Positions 9,482-19,954 of a stretch of 64,000 bases of DNA are shown in pieces. Where the stretch lies: contig NCIJ01000001.1 in assembly GCA_002282015.1 (NCBI GenBank), positions 372,001 to 436,000 on the forward strand, written 5' to 3'. The notes under the pieces were generated by a model. It worked only from the letters and a program-made list of their open reading frames with translations. It was not told where the DNA came from and did no database searches. Within the stretch, counting starts at the first letter, position 1. Each line of letters starts with the position of its first letter. The position numbers and the translations under genes are program-made. This DNA is from Sulfuricurvum sp. 17-40-25. Its GTDB lineage: Bacteria > Campylobacterota > Campylobacteria > Campylobacterales > Sulfurimonadaceae.

Positions 9482-10051
9482 TTAGAATTTATAGATCAAA
9501 CCAAGCTGTAGACTGTCACCACGTGCACTTTTGATTTCCGAACCTTCATATTCAAATGAAACTTCTACATGCGGGTTAAATGAATACTCAACACCAGCAG
9601 TCCAGTTGGCACCATGATCCGAACCTTTGATACCCAATTTTCCAAGATCTTCATGTTCATAGCCGTAACCGAGTTTTCCAAGAATAATAAAATGTTTGTG
9701 CAGAGGATAGCTTAGAGCAGCATTCACGCCATAGGTATAAAACGATGCTCTATCAGTTTGTGTATCGCCTATCGAGTCAGTTTCTTTAACATCCGATTTT
9801 GAATAGGTCCCGTCAAGTTCCAGTGCAAAGTTTTCGGTAAATGAATAGCCTAAGTCATAACCGATACCATAACCTGTGTCTCCGCTCAAGGTTGACTCGC
9901 CATGTGAAATTGTATCACCCAGAGTCATAATGAGCTTAGGCTCAAAATAGGGGCCCGTATGTACTCCCAACTTAGTATGATGCAGTTCTTCTGCTTGCGT
10001 ATTAAATGCCAAAGTTGCCATGACCAAACAAAGTAAAAATGATCTTCTCAT
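9482..10051 (-). CDS. Outer-membrane beta-barrel protein (OmpA/OmpW-like small porin fold)
   Basis: 189 aa from the ATG at 10051. The longer in-frame start at 10063 is unlikely because its own ATGGAG supplies the GGAG Shine-Dalgarno, six bases before 10051. Signal peptide MRRSFLLCLVMATLAFNTQA, then alternating amphipathic strands with aromatic girdles, and a C-terminal strand ending LQLGLIYKF with terminal Phe, the usual outer-membrane insertion signal. About eight strands fit the length. The function is not predictable; small barrels serve in adhesion, transport or stability. It lies just beyond the tRNA-Gly fragment. Confidence 0.8.
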   Translation of the reverse strand: MRRSFLLCLVMATLAFNTQAEELHHTKLGVHTGPYFEPKLIMTLGDTISHGESTLSGDTGYGIGYDLGYSFTENFALELDGTYSKSDVKETDSIGDTQTDRASFYTYGVNAALSYPLHKHFIILGKLGYGYEHEDLGKLGIKGSDHGANWTAGVEYSFNPHVEVSFEYEGSEIKSARGDSLQLGLIYKF

Positions 10052-10111
10052 AAGATTCTCCATTAAAAAGTAAGATATATTTTATCCTATCTAACAAAAG
10101 AAATTCCTATA

Positions 10112-11389
10112 TTATTCGATACGATTACGCCCATTTTTTTTAGCCAGATACATTTTTCCATCAACTTTATTGAGATAACTCTTAAGAAGATTCTCATTAA
10201 TCTCTAGTGAGCTATCATAAGGTATAAACAATACCCCTGCACTAAGTGTATAATGAATTATTGTACCCTCAGAGTTTACTTCTCGTAATCTGGTAGCTTC
10301 ACACAAATTATTGGCCAAAGCATAGCCGGCATCTTCACTCGTAGATGGAAGAAGAATCAAAAACTCTTCTCCACCAAAACGAAATAGATAATCAGATTGA
10401 CGAAATGTTTCACGTAATAAGTTTGCAAAATCTTTTAAAACGTTATCCCCTGCAAGGTGACCATAGGTATCATTAATGTATTTGAAATGATCTAGATCAC
10501 ACAGTATCAGCGTAAAATCTTTATTTGCAGCATGACTACTTTCAAGTTGATTAGTAAAAATCTTATCAAACAAGCGTCTTGAGAGCAGATCTGTCAGTGA
10601 ATCTTTTGAGCTGACTTCTATTTCACTTAAAATTGCAATTTCATTACCGATTTCAAGCGAAGTATAATCGATCCTCTGAATAAAATGTATAAGGGTAGCA
10701 GATTGTAAATCTTGCTTTTGAGCGTACTTAACCACATTGGCTGCCAAATCATGTAAATTAACATGCAAGTTTTCAATGATTTTATAATGAGAAGTTGTTA
10801 TTAAATACGAAAGGGTAGTAGAATGCAGCCACTTTCCAAATTCACAATTAGTGTGGCAAAGTTCAGGATAATTTGCATCTTTAGAATGTTCTACATAAGT
10901 TATGAGTCTTTTCATCCATTGTAAATGATCTTCATAATGAATCATCAGCTTTTTATCTTCAAGCTGTAAAACATGAGATATACGAAGATCATATTTATGG
11001 TGCATCTGTTCTAAATATTTTGATAGGTAAAGTGTTGCAATACGTTCTTCATGAGCTACAAAATGGCGATTGATTAATGTTAGATCATCACAATTATTTT
11101 CTTCTATGAGCTTGCCAAGCAATGAACGGGCAAGAGTGATTAGCTCTCCGTATATAAACATATATAAAATATTATGATCAATTGCATAGCTGATCATTGC
11201 TTCTGTTTTGAAGTTTATTTCATCTTCAGAGGTACAGAACATCAAATCTATAAAAAGTTTTTTATGCTCAGTAATAGCATCCGTATAAAGATCATGATGG
11301 GTATTGGTCAGTTCTGATGGATCAATATTAATACAAAACTTTTGAATACATGCTTGGATATCTTCTATATAATAGTCAATGCTATTCAT
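10112..11389 (-). CDS. Diguanylate cyclase with CZB zinc-sensing domain (DgcZ-like)
   Basis: 425 aa, soluble. The C-terminal GGDEF domain has the active-site GGEEF at residues 339-343 and an allosteric I-site RQSD at 330-333, so it should make cyclic di-GMP and be product-inhibited. The middle region matches a chemoreceptor zinc-binding (CZB) domain: a His at 151 or 155, Cys182 in the TNCEFGKWLH motif, and His209/His213 in LHVNLHDLA. The Cys-to-His spacing agrees with E. coli DgcZ, where zinc binding inhibits the enzyme. Residues 1-140 are an additional all-helical region that I do not recognise. The gene is notably AT-rich compared with the core genes to its right, suggesting accessory origin. 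Confidence 0.87.
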   Translation of the reverse strand: MNSIDYYIEDIQACIQKFCINIDPSELTNTHHDLYTDAITEHKKLFIDLMFCTSEDEINFKTEAMISYAIDHNILYMFIYGELITLARSLLGKLIEENNCDDLTLINRHFVAHEERIATLYLSKYLEQMHHKYDLRISHVLQLEDKKLMIHYEDHLQWMKRLITYVEHSKDANYPELCHTNCEFGKWLHSTTLSYLITTSHYKIIENLHVNLHDLAANVVKYAQKQDLQSATLIHFIQRIDYTSLEIGNEIAILSEIEVSSKDSLTDLLSRRLFDKIFTNQLESSHAANKDFTLILCDLDHFKYINDTYGHLAGDNVLKDFANLLRETFRQSDYLFRFGGEEFLILLPSTSEDAGYALANNLCEATRLREVNSEGTIIHYTLSAGVLFIPYDSSLEINENLLKSYLNKVDGKMYLAKKNGRNRIE

Positions 11390-11503
11390 CCTATATCCTA
11401 ATAAATCAATATTTAGTACATTCTAGCATAAAAAATTATTATACTATAGCTTTTAGCCCAAGGAAATCGCAGTTGATTGTAATAAGAAATATTGTCAGTA
11501 TAC

Positions 11504-13108
11504 CTATAGATTGTTCGCAAAGTAATGTTTAACCCCGTCAATCATCCCCTCGACCATCCATTTTTGATACTTATTATCAGCTATACGAGCAGACTCTTCT
11601 GGATTACTGATATAACCTACTTCCAAAAGAATAGCAGGCATTTGCGCTCCTACTAAGACCCAAAAAGGGGCTTCTCTCACACTGTTGTCTTTAACATTTG
11701 GATACAGTTTGCGTAAGTTGTTTAAAACACCTTTTTGAATATCAATCGCGAGTTTATTGGAGGCAATGATTTTTTCGGTATTGAGTACGTTTAAGAAGCT
11801 GAGTTTTCCAAAAGCACCCATCTCTCCCATGTCTTCAGAATTTTCCAAAGCAGCAACCCGCATAGCACGTTCACTGCGTCCAGGAGAGAGAAAATAAGTT
11901 TCAATACCGTAAGCAGCATTGACATCAGAAGTTTTTGGAATAGAATTGGCATGCACGGATAAAAATAGATCTGCCATTTTGTCATTAGCAAATTTTGTAC
12001 GGTCTTTGAGCTCGATAAACGTATCATTAGAACGAGTCATGTACACCGTATAGCCCATCGCTTTTAGCTGTTCATTGAGTTCAAGTGATATTTGCAACAC
12101 AATGTCTTTTTCCATGTAGCCATTTCCAACAGCACCGCTGTCCTTACCGCCATGTCCCGGATCAATTACGATTATCTTTTTACTACGATCGTGAGGTGTA
12201 ATATTTACCAATGGAGGCAGTGCCGCAATCAATGGCGGTAGGTCAGAAGCCGGTGGCTTTAAAATCGAAGCAGGAGGAGTAATCGGTTGTTCTTTGGTGA
12301 TAGCTTGCAATGACAAATCAATATAAATAGAAGAACCTGTAGCAACCGGCTTAATCATGATAGCTTGATTGTGTTCAATAACCATGCGCAGTGTTTTGGA
12401 ATCGTATTGGGCTATACGAATTTGATTAATATTTTTATGTTCCAGTATTTTTGTTTGAGACAAGGTTGCTGAATCAATATCAATAATATAACGAAAACGT
12501 TGTTTGTCCGCTTCGATTATTTTTGAAAGTTGTATCTCTTTGACATCTACCGGAGCATCAAAAACCAACTCCAATCCGGTATCTTTCCATTTTGTATCCA
12601 ATAAACGGTGACGCGTTGCAGGTTCGCTATCTACAGCTTTCGTCGGTTCCGCAAGCTTAAACAACTGAGCAGAAGTAGGTTTTAAGAAACTATTAGAGGC
12701 TTCCTTCGTCTGTACAGTGGGTACTTTCATAAAATTTTTGGGAAATACAAGCGGTTTTTGCAATGTTTCCGAAGGTTTTATCACCGCAACTGGAACAATA
12801 GAAACCGGTGCTATAGGAGTTGCAGGTTGCAGCTTTGCAAGTTCTGCTTTGTACTTTGATACATCAATACCCAGTACTTCACCACCCTTGACAATTCCGC
12901 CAAGGGCATCTCGTGCCAAATTTGTATCTTTGTTTAAATTCGCACGTAAATAGATCGTTTTACATTCATTGTAACCACGAAACTGCTCAATTTCGTCATT
13001 ACTTTGAAGCGCTTTTTTAGCCACTTCAAGACGTGAAACATCATCTGCCGCTAAAAGGTTGAAAGATAACAATAGTAAAATAAGAAATAAAAGATGGCCC
13101 AACTTCAA
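11504..13108 (-). CDS. N-acetylmuramoyl-L-alanine amidase (AmiC type, AMIN + Amidase_3)
   Basis: 534 aa. Signal peptide MKLGHLLFLILLLLSFNLLA. After a low-complexity linker an AMIN domain (about residues 165-275) provides septal or peptidoglycan targeting. The C-terminal catalytic domain (about 310-530) has zinc ligands in DPGHGGKD, YMEKD and SVHAN, and the catalytic Glu in LLEVGYISNPEE. It cleaves the amide between MurNAc and L-Ala to separate daughter cells. It is the last gene of the pyrH-rpoZ-spoT-tyrS-monooxygenase run, three bases after its neighbour. From memory C. jejuni has the same order. Confidence 0.93.
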   Translation of the reverse strand: MKLGHLLFLILLLLSFNLLAADDVSRLEVAKKALQSNDEIEQFRGYNECKTIYLRANLNKDTNLARDALGGIVKGGEVLGIDVSKYKAELAKLQPATPIAPVSIVPVAVIKPSETLQKPLVFPKNFMKVPTVQTKEASNSFLKPTSAQLFKLAEPTKAVDSEPATRHRLLDTKWKDTGLELVFDAPVDVKEIQLSKIIEADKQRFRYIIDIDSATLSQTKILEHKNINQIRIAQYDSKTLRMVIEHNQAIMIKPVATGSSIYIDLSLQAITKEQPITPPASILKPPASDLPPLIAALPPLVNITPHDRSKKIIVIDPGHGGKDSGAVGNGYMEKDIVLQISLELNEQLKAMGYTVYMTRSNDTFIELKDRTKFANDKMADLFLSVHANSIPKTSDVNAAYGIETYFLSPGRSERAMRVAALENSEDMGEMGAFGKLSFLNVLNTEKIIASNKLAIDIQKGVLNNLRKLYPNVKDNSVREAPFWVLVGAQMPAILLEVGYISNPEESARIADNKYQKWMVEGMIDGVKHYFANNL

Positions 13109-13111
13109 AAC

Positions 13112-14203
13112 TTATTCGCCTTGTGTCAATTTCTCCATCAACTCTTTGACGGAGATGATTTTGTCAATACGGTATCCATTACTCCCTGAGAAAAATAATC
13201 CTAGCTCAAGATCTCCAAAATACGCATCACTAAGACGGTCTGCAACACAATAGCCCACTTCTTTAGCCTCAACACCTCGATTACATGGAGCAACACAGTT
13301 AGAGATACATTTAATGGCGGGACCCGTGCGTGTATCGATGAGACCGTGAAGATTGGTACGTACACCGCGTGCGGGATACCCAACAGGTGACTTCATCAAC
13401 GTAATATCCTCTTCACCTGCATCTAATAATACTTGCTTGAAATTTTGGTGCGCATCACATTCAAAAGTACCGATAAATCGTGTCCCCATTTGAACCCCTG
13501 CAGCTCCCAGCGTCATCATTTCATCAATGTCATTTTTATCCCAAATACCGCCAGCAGCAATAACGGGAATTCCACCCCACAATGCCGCTTCTTCGACAAC
13601 CGGTCTCACTAAATTTTCAAGCTGATATTCATCCATTCCGCACTGCTCATAGGTAAATCCCTGATGTCCACCACTCTTTGGCCCCTCTAGGATAACGGCA
13701 TCCGGCAAGCGGTTATAGCGCTTTTGCCATCGTTTGCAAATAATAGAAAGAGCTTTTGGAGAAGAGACGATAGGGACCAATGCTACGTCCGGAAAATCTA
13801 CTGTAAATTCAGGCATATTGGTTGGCAATCCCGCACCTGTTATAATAATATTTGCTCCAGCTTCACATGCATCACGAACAACACGTCCATAATCGTTAAT
13901 GGCATGTAAGACATTACATGCCAAAGGTGCATCGCCACAGATTTTACGAGCATTTTCAAAAATAGCAAACAGCGCTTTTTTAGAATAAAAATTTTCAACC
14001 TCTAATGGTCTATTAGCAACCAATCTATCGGAATACGATTTATTATCATAGTTACCGGTTCCCACGGAACTAATAACTCCAAGACCACCCTCTTTGGAAA
14101 CACTTCCAGCAAGCTGATCCCAACTGATACCAACACCCATTCCACCTTGAACGATAGGAACAGGAATAGTATATTTACCGATTTTAAGTGGCTTAAAACT
14201 CAT
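13112..14203 (-). CDS. Nitronate monooxygenase / 2-nitropropane dioxygenase family FMN enzyme
   Basis: 363 aa TIM-barrel flavoprotein. Family features: [17 protein letters not shown] at the N terminus, SGGHQGF for the phosphate/FMN loop, AAGGIWDK and AGVQMGTRF near the C-terminal FMN phosphate site. Some homologues are FabK-type enoyl-ACP reductases, others oxidise alkyl nitronates; the sequence does not decide. A late cysteine group ([12 protein letters not shown] and CVADRL) is unusual for nitronate monooxygenases and could bind a metal or a [4Fe-4S] cluster; this is inference. The start overlaps the tyrS stop (ATGA), so it is translationally coupled. Confidence 0.85.
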   Translation of the reverse strand: MSFKPLKIGKYTIPVPIVQGGMGVGISWDQLAGSVSKEGGLGVISSVGTGNYDNKSYSDRLVANRPLEVENFYSKKALFAIFENARKICGDAPLACNVLHAINDYGRVVRDACEAGANIIITGAGLPTNMPEFTVDFPDVALVPIVSSPKALSIICKRWQKRYNRLPDAVILEGPKSGGHQGFTYEQCGMDEYQLENLVRPVVEEAALWGGIPVIAAGGIWDKNDIDEMMTLGAAGVQMGTRFIGTFECDAHQNFKQVLLDAGEEDITLMKSPVGYPARGVRTNLHGLIDTRTGPAIKCISNCVAPCNRGVEAKEVGYCVADRLSDAYFGDLELGLFFSGSNGYRIDKIISVKELMEKLTQGE

Positions 14204-15402
14204 TTGGATACCTTTATTCTGGCAAATTTTCGCTTACCGATTTGCAAGACGTATTCGCCCGCTTCTAGTTGCAACTGATCATCACTCAGTTTATTTTGAT
14301 CAATTTTAACAGAGCCTTGCTTAATCTCTCGACGTGCTTGAGAAGTAGATGGACTTAGCTTTGAATCCACTAATAATTTCGCAATCCAAACAGGCCCCTC
14401 AAAACTAAATTCGTCCATCTCTGTGGGAATTTCGCTTTGTGCGTGGACTCTTTGAAACTCGTTGGCTGCTTCTTGCGCCTGAGCTTCAGAATGAAAACGC
14501 TGCGTAATCTCGAGAGCTAATGCTTCTTTTACTTTTTTAGGATGAAGCGTCCCATCCTCCACACCCTTTCGAAGTGATTCTATTTCTACGAGAGTCTTAG
14601 CACTTAAAAGTTCATAATATCGCCACATCAGAGTGTCACTGATGCTCAAGATTTTACCGTACATATCGTTAGGCTCATCGGCTACCGCGATGTAATTACC
14701 TAGACTCTTCGACATCTTTTGAACCCCATCAAGCCCTTCTAAAATCGGCATCATCAATACCGCTTGCTCTTTTCCCACTTCATAGGCACGCTGTAAATGA
14801 CGCCCCATCAATAGGTTGAATTTCTGATCCGTTCCGCCAATCTCAACATCACTTTTAAGATGAACACTGTCATAGCCTTGAAGTAATGGGTATAAAAACT
14901 CACTAATTGAAATTGATACATTATTTTTATACCGTTTTTCAAAATCATCACGCTCAAGCATACGTGCAACATTGAAAGTAGTCGTAAGCTCTAACATCCC
15001 TGCAGCCCCAAGAGCATTGATCCATTCAGAATTAAAGACGACTGTTGTCTTATTAGGATCCAGTATTTTAAACACTTGATCTCTGTAGCTTTGTGCATTT
15101 TGGGCAATTTGTGCCGGAAGCAATTTTTTACGGGTTTCACTTTTTCCGGTCGGATCACCGATCTGTGCTGTAAAATCACCAATCAAAAACTGTACGTGTC
15201 CGCCGTATTTTTGAAAGGTTGCCAATTTATGCAATAATACCGTATGCCCTAAATGCAAATCAGGTGCGGTGGGATCAAATCCGGCTTTAACCGTATAGCT
15301 TGTCCCCTTTTCATAATAGGCTTTTAACAGTGTTTCAATACGGGCATCGTCAATAATCTCCGCCGTTCCTCGTTTAATCTCTCTTAGTGCTTCTTCTATC
15401 AT
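14200..15402 (-). CDS. tyrS: Tyrosyl-tRNA synthetase
   Basis: 400 aa class I synthetase of the TyrRS type 2 (TyrZ-like) pattern. The HIGH-like motif is [14 protein letters not shown] near residue 50, the KMSKS motif is [11 protein letters not shown] near 230, and tyrosine-binding residues lie in QGYDS and GGTDQKFN. The C-terminal 60 residues form an S4 RNA-binding domain ([15 protein letters not shown]). Three bases separate it from spoT upstream, and it overlaps the monooxygenase gene downstream. Confidence 0.96.
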   Translation of the reverse strand: MIEEALREIKRGTAEIIDDARIETLLKAYYEKGTSYTVKAGFDPTAPDLHLGHTVLLHKLATFQKYGGHVQFLIGDFTAQIGDPTGKSETRKKLLPAQIAQNAQSYRDQVFKILDPNKTTVVFNSEWINALGAAGMLELTTTFNVARMLERDDFEKRYKNNVSISISEFLYPLLQGYDSVHLKSDVEIGGTDQKFNLLMGRHLQRAYEVGKEQAVLMMPILEGLDGVQKMSKSLGNYIAVADEPNDMYGKILSISDTLMWRYYELLSAKTLVEIESLRKGVEDGTLHPKKVKEALALEITQRFHSEAQAQEAANEFQRVHAQSEIPTEMDEFSFEGPVWIAKLLVDSKLSPSTSQARREIKQGSVKIDQNKLSDDQLQLEAGEYVLQIGKRKFARIKVSK

Positions 15403-15405
15403 CTT

Positions 15406-17568
15406 TTATCCTTGGCTTCGGTACGCATCGTCGGTCCGAAAAAATTGTATGATTTTTCCTTTTTTTTCCAGCTTTGATTTCAATCGGTTTAAATCATTTT
15501 CCAATGTTTGAAATTCCATCTCACAATATTGGGTGTGTTCAGATTTTTCTTTTCCAAGCTCAATACTGTTGATATCAGCACCCATTTTTGCTATATACGT
15601 TAGCAATTCTGCTAAGGAACCTTGGGCATTTGGCATACTAATAATGAGATGATAACGATTGAATTGCTGCTGCATCCATCGTACAAATACCATCGGCTCA
15701 TGCTTCTCAATCATCGTAGCCGCATTTTTACACATTTTATGATGAATATGTGCTTTACTATCAATCATAAAGCCCACAATCTCATCTCCCGATTTAGGAT
15801 GACAACAATAATCAAATACCGCGTCCGAAGTATTTTGATTTGAAAGCACCTCTATTGAAGCATATACAAAAGATTTAAGTCTAAAGCGTTTTCGACTCCA
15901 AAAGGTTCCAAAACGGCTGGTCTCACGCAATCCATCTTCAATGCGATGGATGACCTCTTTTAAAAAGTCAAACTCTCTTGGGATTCGGTAACATTGATCA
16001 TCTAACCCCTCATCTTGTAAAATTTCACTTATTTTTTCAGGAGTTAGTTTAAAGATCAGGCTAAGAATATTGATCCCGCTTTGGGCGTCCACTGTACGGA
16101 TACGATGATTGCAGTTTGCACGCATATTTGACTTTGCCCGCGATGTCTTCACGGTATCAATCCAGCTACACCGTGTTATCTTTTTTTGACTGCCTGAGGT
16201 CACAATTTTAACGATATCACCATTGTGAAGTTCACTCAGTAGGCTCGCTTTTTCTTTATTAACCAAGCAACCCTCAGCACCATCTCCCACAGCGGTATGA
16301 ACCGCATAGGCAAAATCAAGCGCAACGGCCCCACGAGGCAACGTAAACGCTTTACCTTTTGGTGAAAATACGCTGATGTCCTCACTGTATAAGTCATTTT
16401 TGATCAGCTCATAAAATGCCTCTACCGACTCATTTTGATATTGAAGATTATGCAGCCAATCTAAACTAATAGCATTGTTCCCGCCACTTTTGTATTTCCA
16501 ATGCGCGGCAACACCCAATTCAGCAGTCGCATGCATATCGTTCGTACGGATCTGAATCTCGAAAATAGCGCTTTCATCAAATACCGTCGTATGGATTGTT
16601 TGATAGCCGTTTTCTTTTGGAATAGCGATGTAGTCTTTGAAGCGCGCATTGAGCGGTTGAAAATGCAAATGAACCATTCCCAAAACACGATAACAGTCAA
16701 TCGGTTTTTGAACCAAGATACGAACGGCTAAAAGATCAAGAATCTCATCAATTCCAATCCCTTTACGCTGCATTTTTAAATAAATAGAATAATCATGCTT
16801 GACACGGCTCAGGATTTCGAAATCGTCACTGCATAACCCCTCAGAGAGCATGATCTGAGAGAGCTTGGTGCAAAACTCATTGAGTCGCCCTTGGATAGAG
16901 CGATAGTTATCTTGTAAATACTTTTGAATAGCCGCTTGGTCTTCTTTAAAAAGATATTTGAAACTCAAATCTTCAAGAAGGTTTTTGAGAAAAGATATCC
17001 CTAAGCGATGTGCGATAGGAGCATAAACGACCAATGTTTCTTCGGCTATTCGGTGCTGTTTGGCTTCAGGTAAAGCATCCAGTGTCAGCATATTATGCAG
17101 ACGATCACATAGTTTTACGACGAGGACACGGACATCTTCAATCGACGCCAGCAGCATTTTACGAAACGTTAACGCAGATACGACCAGCTTTTGATCTGAA
17201 TGAGAAGGGATGAGCTCGGAATCACGGATCATATCGATCTTCGTCAACCCTTCTACGAGGTGGGCGACATCATTGCCGTAATCCTCTTTGATAGCCTCGA
17301 TACCGGTTTGTGTGTCTTCAACGACGTCATGCAGTAATCCAGCAACTACCATCGCTTCATCCCCGGTCAATTCAGCGACAAGTGCTGCTACTAATACAGG
17401 GTGGACGACATATGCTTCACCGCTTTTACGCAGCTGGCCTTCATGTGCGGTACTGGAAAGTGCGAAAGCGCGTTCAACGGCGGGAGAAGTTATAAAGGAA
17501 CGCAGGTGTGCAATAGCACGTTCCACATCATTAATCTGTTTGACTTTCTCAATATCGATTTGATTCAA
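15406..17568 (-). CDS. spoT: Bifunctional (p)ppGpp synthetase/hydrolase (RelA/SpoT)
   Basis: 720 aa, full length for a long RSH protein. The HD hydrolase domain (1-200) shows LLHDVVEDT and KLCDRLHNM. The synthetase domain (240-350) shows KDYIAIPKENGYQTIHT. TGS follows (SVFSPKGKAFTLPRGAVALDFAYA), then a conserved Cys region (FDYCCHPKSGDEIVG) and a C-terminal ACT domain. It is expected to be the single stringent-response enzyme, as in other Campylobacterota. The only in-frame start is a TTG at 17568, because a stop lies eight codons upstream; no strong Shine-Dalgarno is seen, so expression may be low. The gene sits 21 bases after rpoZ. Confidence 0.95.
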   Translation of the reverse strand: MNQIDIEKVKQINDVERAIAHLRSFITSPAVERAFALSSTAHEGQLRKSGEAYVVHPVLVAALVAELTGDEAMVVAGLLHDVVEDTQTGIEAIKEDYGNDVAHLVEGLTKIDMIRDSELIPSHSDQKLVVSALTFRKMLLASIEDVRVLVVKLCDRLHNMLTLDALPEAKQHRIAEETLVVYAPIAHRLGISFLKNLLEDLSFKYLFKEDQAAIQKYLQDNYRSIQGRLNEFCTKLSQIMLSEGLCSDDFEILSRVKHDYSIYLKMQRKGIGIDEILDLLAVRILVQKPIDCYRVLGMVHLHFQPLNARFKDYIAIPKENGYQTIHTTVFDESAIFEIQIRTNDMHATAELGVAAHWKYKSGGNNAISLDWLHNLQYQNESVEAFYELIKNDLYSEDISVFSPKGKAFTLPRGAVALDFAYAVHTAVGDGAEGCLVNKEKASLLSELHNGDIVKIVTSGSQKKITRCSWIDTVKTSRAKSNMRANCNHRIRTVDAQSGINILSLIFKLTPEKISEILQDEGLDDQCYRIPREFDFLKEVIHRIEDGLRETSRFGTFWSRKRFRLKSFVYASIEVLSNQNTSDAVFDYCCHPKSGDEIVGFMIDSKAHIHHKMCKNAATMIEKHEPMVFVRWMQQQFNRYHLIISMPNAQGSLAELLTYIAKMGADINSIELGKEKSEHTQYCEMEFQTLENDLNRLKSKLEKKGKIIQFFRTDDAYRSQG

Positions 17569-17589
17569 CGATGTAGCTTTAGTAAAAAA

Positions 17590-17805
17590 TTACGCGTTAT
17601 CTGTAAAACCTTTGATAGAGATATGCCCCTCAGCAATCTCCATCAAAGCAACATCAGCAGCTTTCATCTTTTTCAAATCAACATTTAACTTTGATGATGC
17701 ACCGTTTTGAAGTTGCTCTGAACGCTTAGCGACAGCAAGTGCCAATTGGTAACGGTCTATATTTGCAGTTTCAAGTGCTTTTGCAGTTAGTTTTTCGAGT
17801 CTCAT
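17590..17805 (-). CDS. rpoZ: RNA polymerase omega subunit
   Basis: 71 aa beginning MRLEKLTAKALE. This ATG is chosen because an AAAGGGAAA Shine-Dalgarno lies immediately upstream; a longer reading would overlap pyrH and lacks a site. The segment DRYQLALAVAKRSEQL matches the omega helix that wraps the beta-prime C terminus. The central ADVALMEIAEGHI is also family-typical. It helps assemble RNA polymerase and in many bacteria is needed for ppGpp response, which fits its place directly upstream of spoT. Confidence 0.9.
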   Translation of the reverse strand: MRLEKLTAKALETANIDRYQLALAVAKRSEQLQNGASSKLNVDLKKMKAADVALMEIAEGHISIKGFTDNA

Positions 17806-17824
17806 GTTTTCCCTTTGTGTATGG

Positions 17825-18544
<720 letters not shown>

Positions 18545-18560
18545 TCATGATATTGCGCGT

Positions 18561-18566
18561 ATTATA
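18561..18566 (-). promoter_or_regulatory. Probable -10 element of the pyrH operon
   Basis: TATAAT on the minus strand 26 bases before the pyrH ATG, with a GAGGGGG ribosome-binding site between. No -35 match at 16-18 bases spacing. Confidence 0.5.
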
Positions 18567-18633
18567 ATTTATTGTCGCTTTAAGGTTGCTTTGACTACAC
18601 TTAATCCATTAAAATTTACACAAAAGGAACGGT

Positions 18634-19953
18634 GTGGAGTTTTTTTCACAATTGCACGATTGGATATACCCTCCAGCTACTCCTTATGTGCCCCATTATG
18701 GGCGGGGGGTACATTCTCTTCCCAATCCTGAGGAGCATGAACTTTTTGAAACAGCTTCCAAAGCATTTGTCCAAGGAGAGCGGTTAAAAGGATATGAATA
18801 TTTTCTCTCCTCACTGACGCATATAGGCGATTCAAAGCATCTTACGTACACGGTACACGATGATAAGATTATCTTTGAACTCTTGCAAGGATGTGCCATT
18901 ATCCGTGGAATCGTCACAGAAGAACTGTTTACCGCTACCGCGCTTATCGCCAAATCTGCAGATTTGCATGTAGCGCTTAAAAGACGTTTTTTAGAACGGA
19001 ATTTTCAGCTCACCTATGTACGATTTTGTAATCAAAACGGGATTTTAACCCTCAAGCTTCACTTAGACAATGCCACGATCACTCCGCATAAAGTCTTTTT
19101 TCCTCTTCGTGAAATCGCCCTTAATGCTGATTTTGAAAAAGAGATGATTGCCGGTGATTTTAAAGAGATCACCTTACTTGAAAATGATCATGTCCGCTAT
19201 TTAACCCACGACCAATACATACATCTTCATGGCTGGATGCTTAGATGGATCGATCAAACCAAAAAAAGCCTTGAGGGATTGTTGGCCAACGACAATACTG
19301 GAATGGTCTCTTTTAGCTACCTCGCATTATTGCTAAAGCTCGATTATCTTCTCATACCACGTAAAAAGATGGCGAAGGATATCGCGGAAAAAGTCGGCAG
19401 TTACTTTATGAATGATGAAAAATCCACTGAAGATAAGAATGCCGATTTACACACCTATTTATCCGAGCTTGGAACGATGACTCTTGAAACCTTTTCAACT
19501 CAGGTTTACCGTGCAGACTATACGTTTTCACCCTTTGATCAGGCAATGCACGAAGAGATCACCTCATTTATAGAAGAGTCTCTCCTCAAAGTAAAATGGT
19601 ACAAAAGCAACCATTCCAGCTATGTTATCGGTGCGATCTATCGCTATGTTGCTTTGTATATTTTATACAACTATGGACTTCATCCGACGCTTCGTACCCT
19701 TATGCACTTGCACGTTCAAGTATACGAATCTGATTTTTTTGAGGATATGGGAGAAGAACGTCTCTATACCCCTTCTACTAACCAGTTCAATACGGCACGT
19801 ATTCACGACTGCATTGATAGCGCGATTGTCCCCTATAAAAAACGGTATAAAGGGCTTAAAAATTTTAGTGACCTCTTAAACTACACGGACTTGGACAATT
19901 TTAGTCAAAGTTTTTACTTTCAAATCAAAAATTTAGATTTTTTGGAGTCCTAG
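18634..19953 (+). CDS. Unrecognised 439-aa protein, partner of an HtrA-like protease
   Basis: I do not recognise this family. The start is GTG at 18634, supported by an AAAGGA Shine-Dalgarno seven bases upstream. The protein is soluble, without signal peptide or clear membrane segments, rich in aromatic residues and helix-forming stretches, and lacks obvious nucleotide-binding motifs. The N-terminal third (HDWIYPPATPYVPHYGRG...) and a tyrosine-rich late region (IGAIYRYVALYILYNYG) stand out. One base separates its stop from the next ATG, a cytoplasmic trypsin-like protease, so the two are almost certainly co-expressed and may act together as substrate, regulator or scaffold. The pair lies divergent from the pyrH operon. 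Confidence 0.75.
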   Translation: MEFFSQLHDWIYPPATPYVPHYGRGVHSLPNPEEHELFETASKAFVQGERLKGYEYFLSSLTHIGDSKHLTYTVHDDKIIFELLQGCAIIRGIVTEELFTATALIAKSADLHVALKRRFLERNFQLTYVRFCNQNGILTLKLHLDNATITPHKVFFPLREIALNADFEKEMIAGDFKEITLLENDHVRYLTHDQYIHLHGWMLRWIDQTKKSLEGLLANDNTGMVSFSYLALLLKLDYLLIPRKKMAKDIAEKVGSYFMNDEKSTEDKNADLHTYLSELGTMTLETFSTQVYRADYTFSPFDQAMHEEITSFIEESLLKVKWYKSNHSSYVIGAIYRYVALYILYNYGLHPTLRTLMHLHVQVYESDFFEDMGEERLYTPSTNQFNTARIHDCIDSAIVPYKKRYKGLKNFSDLLNYTDLDNFSQSFYFQIKNLDFLES

Positions 19954-19954
19954 G

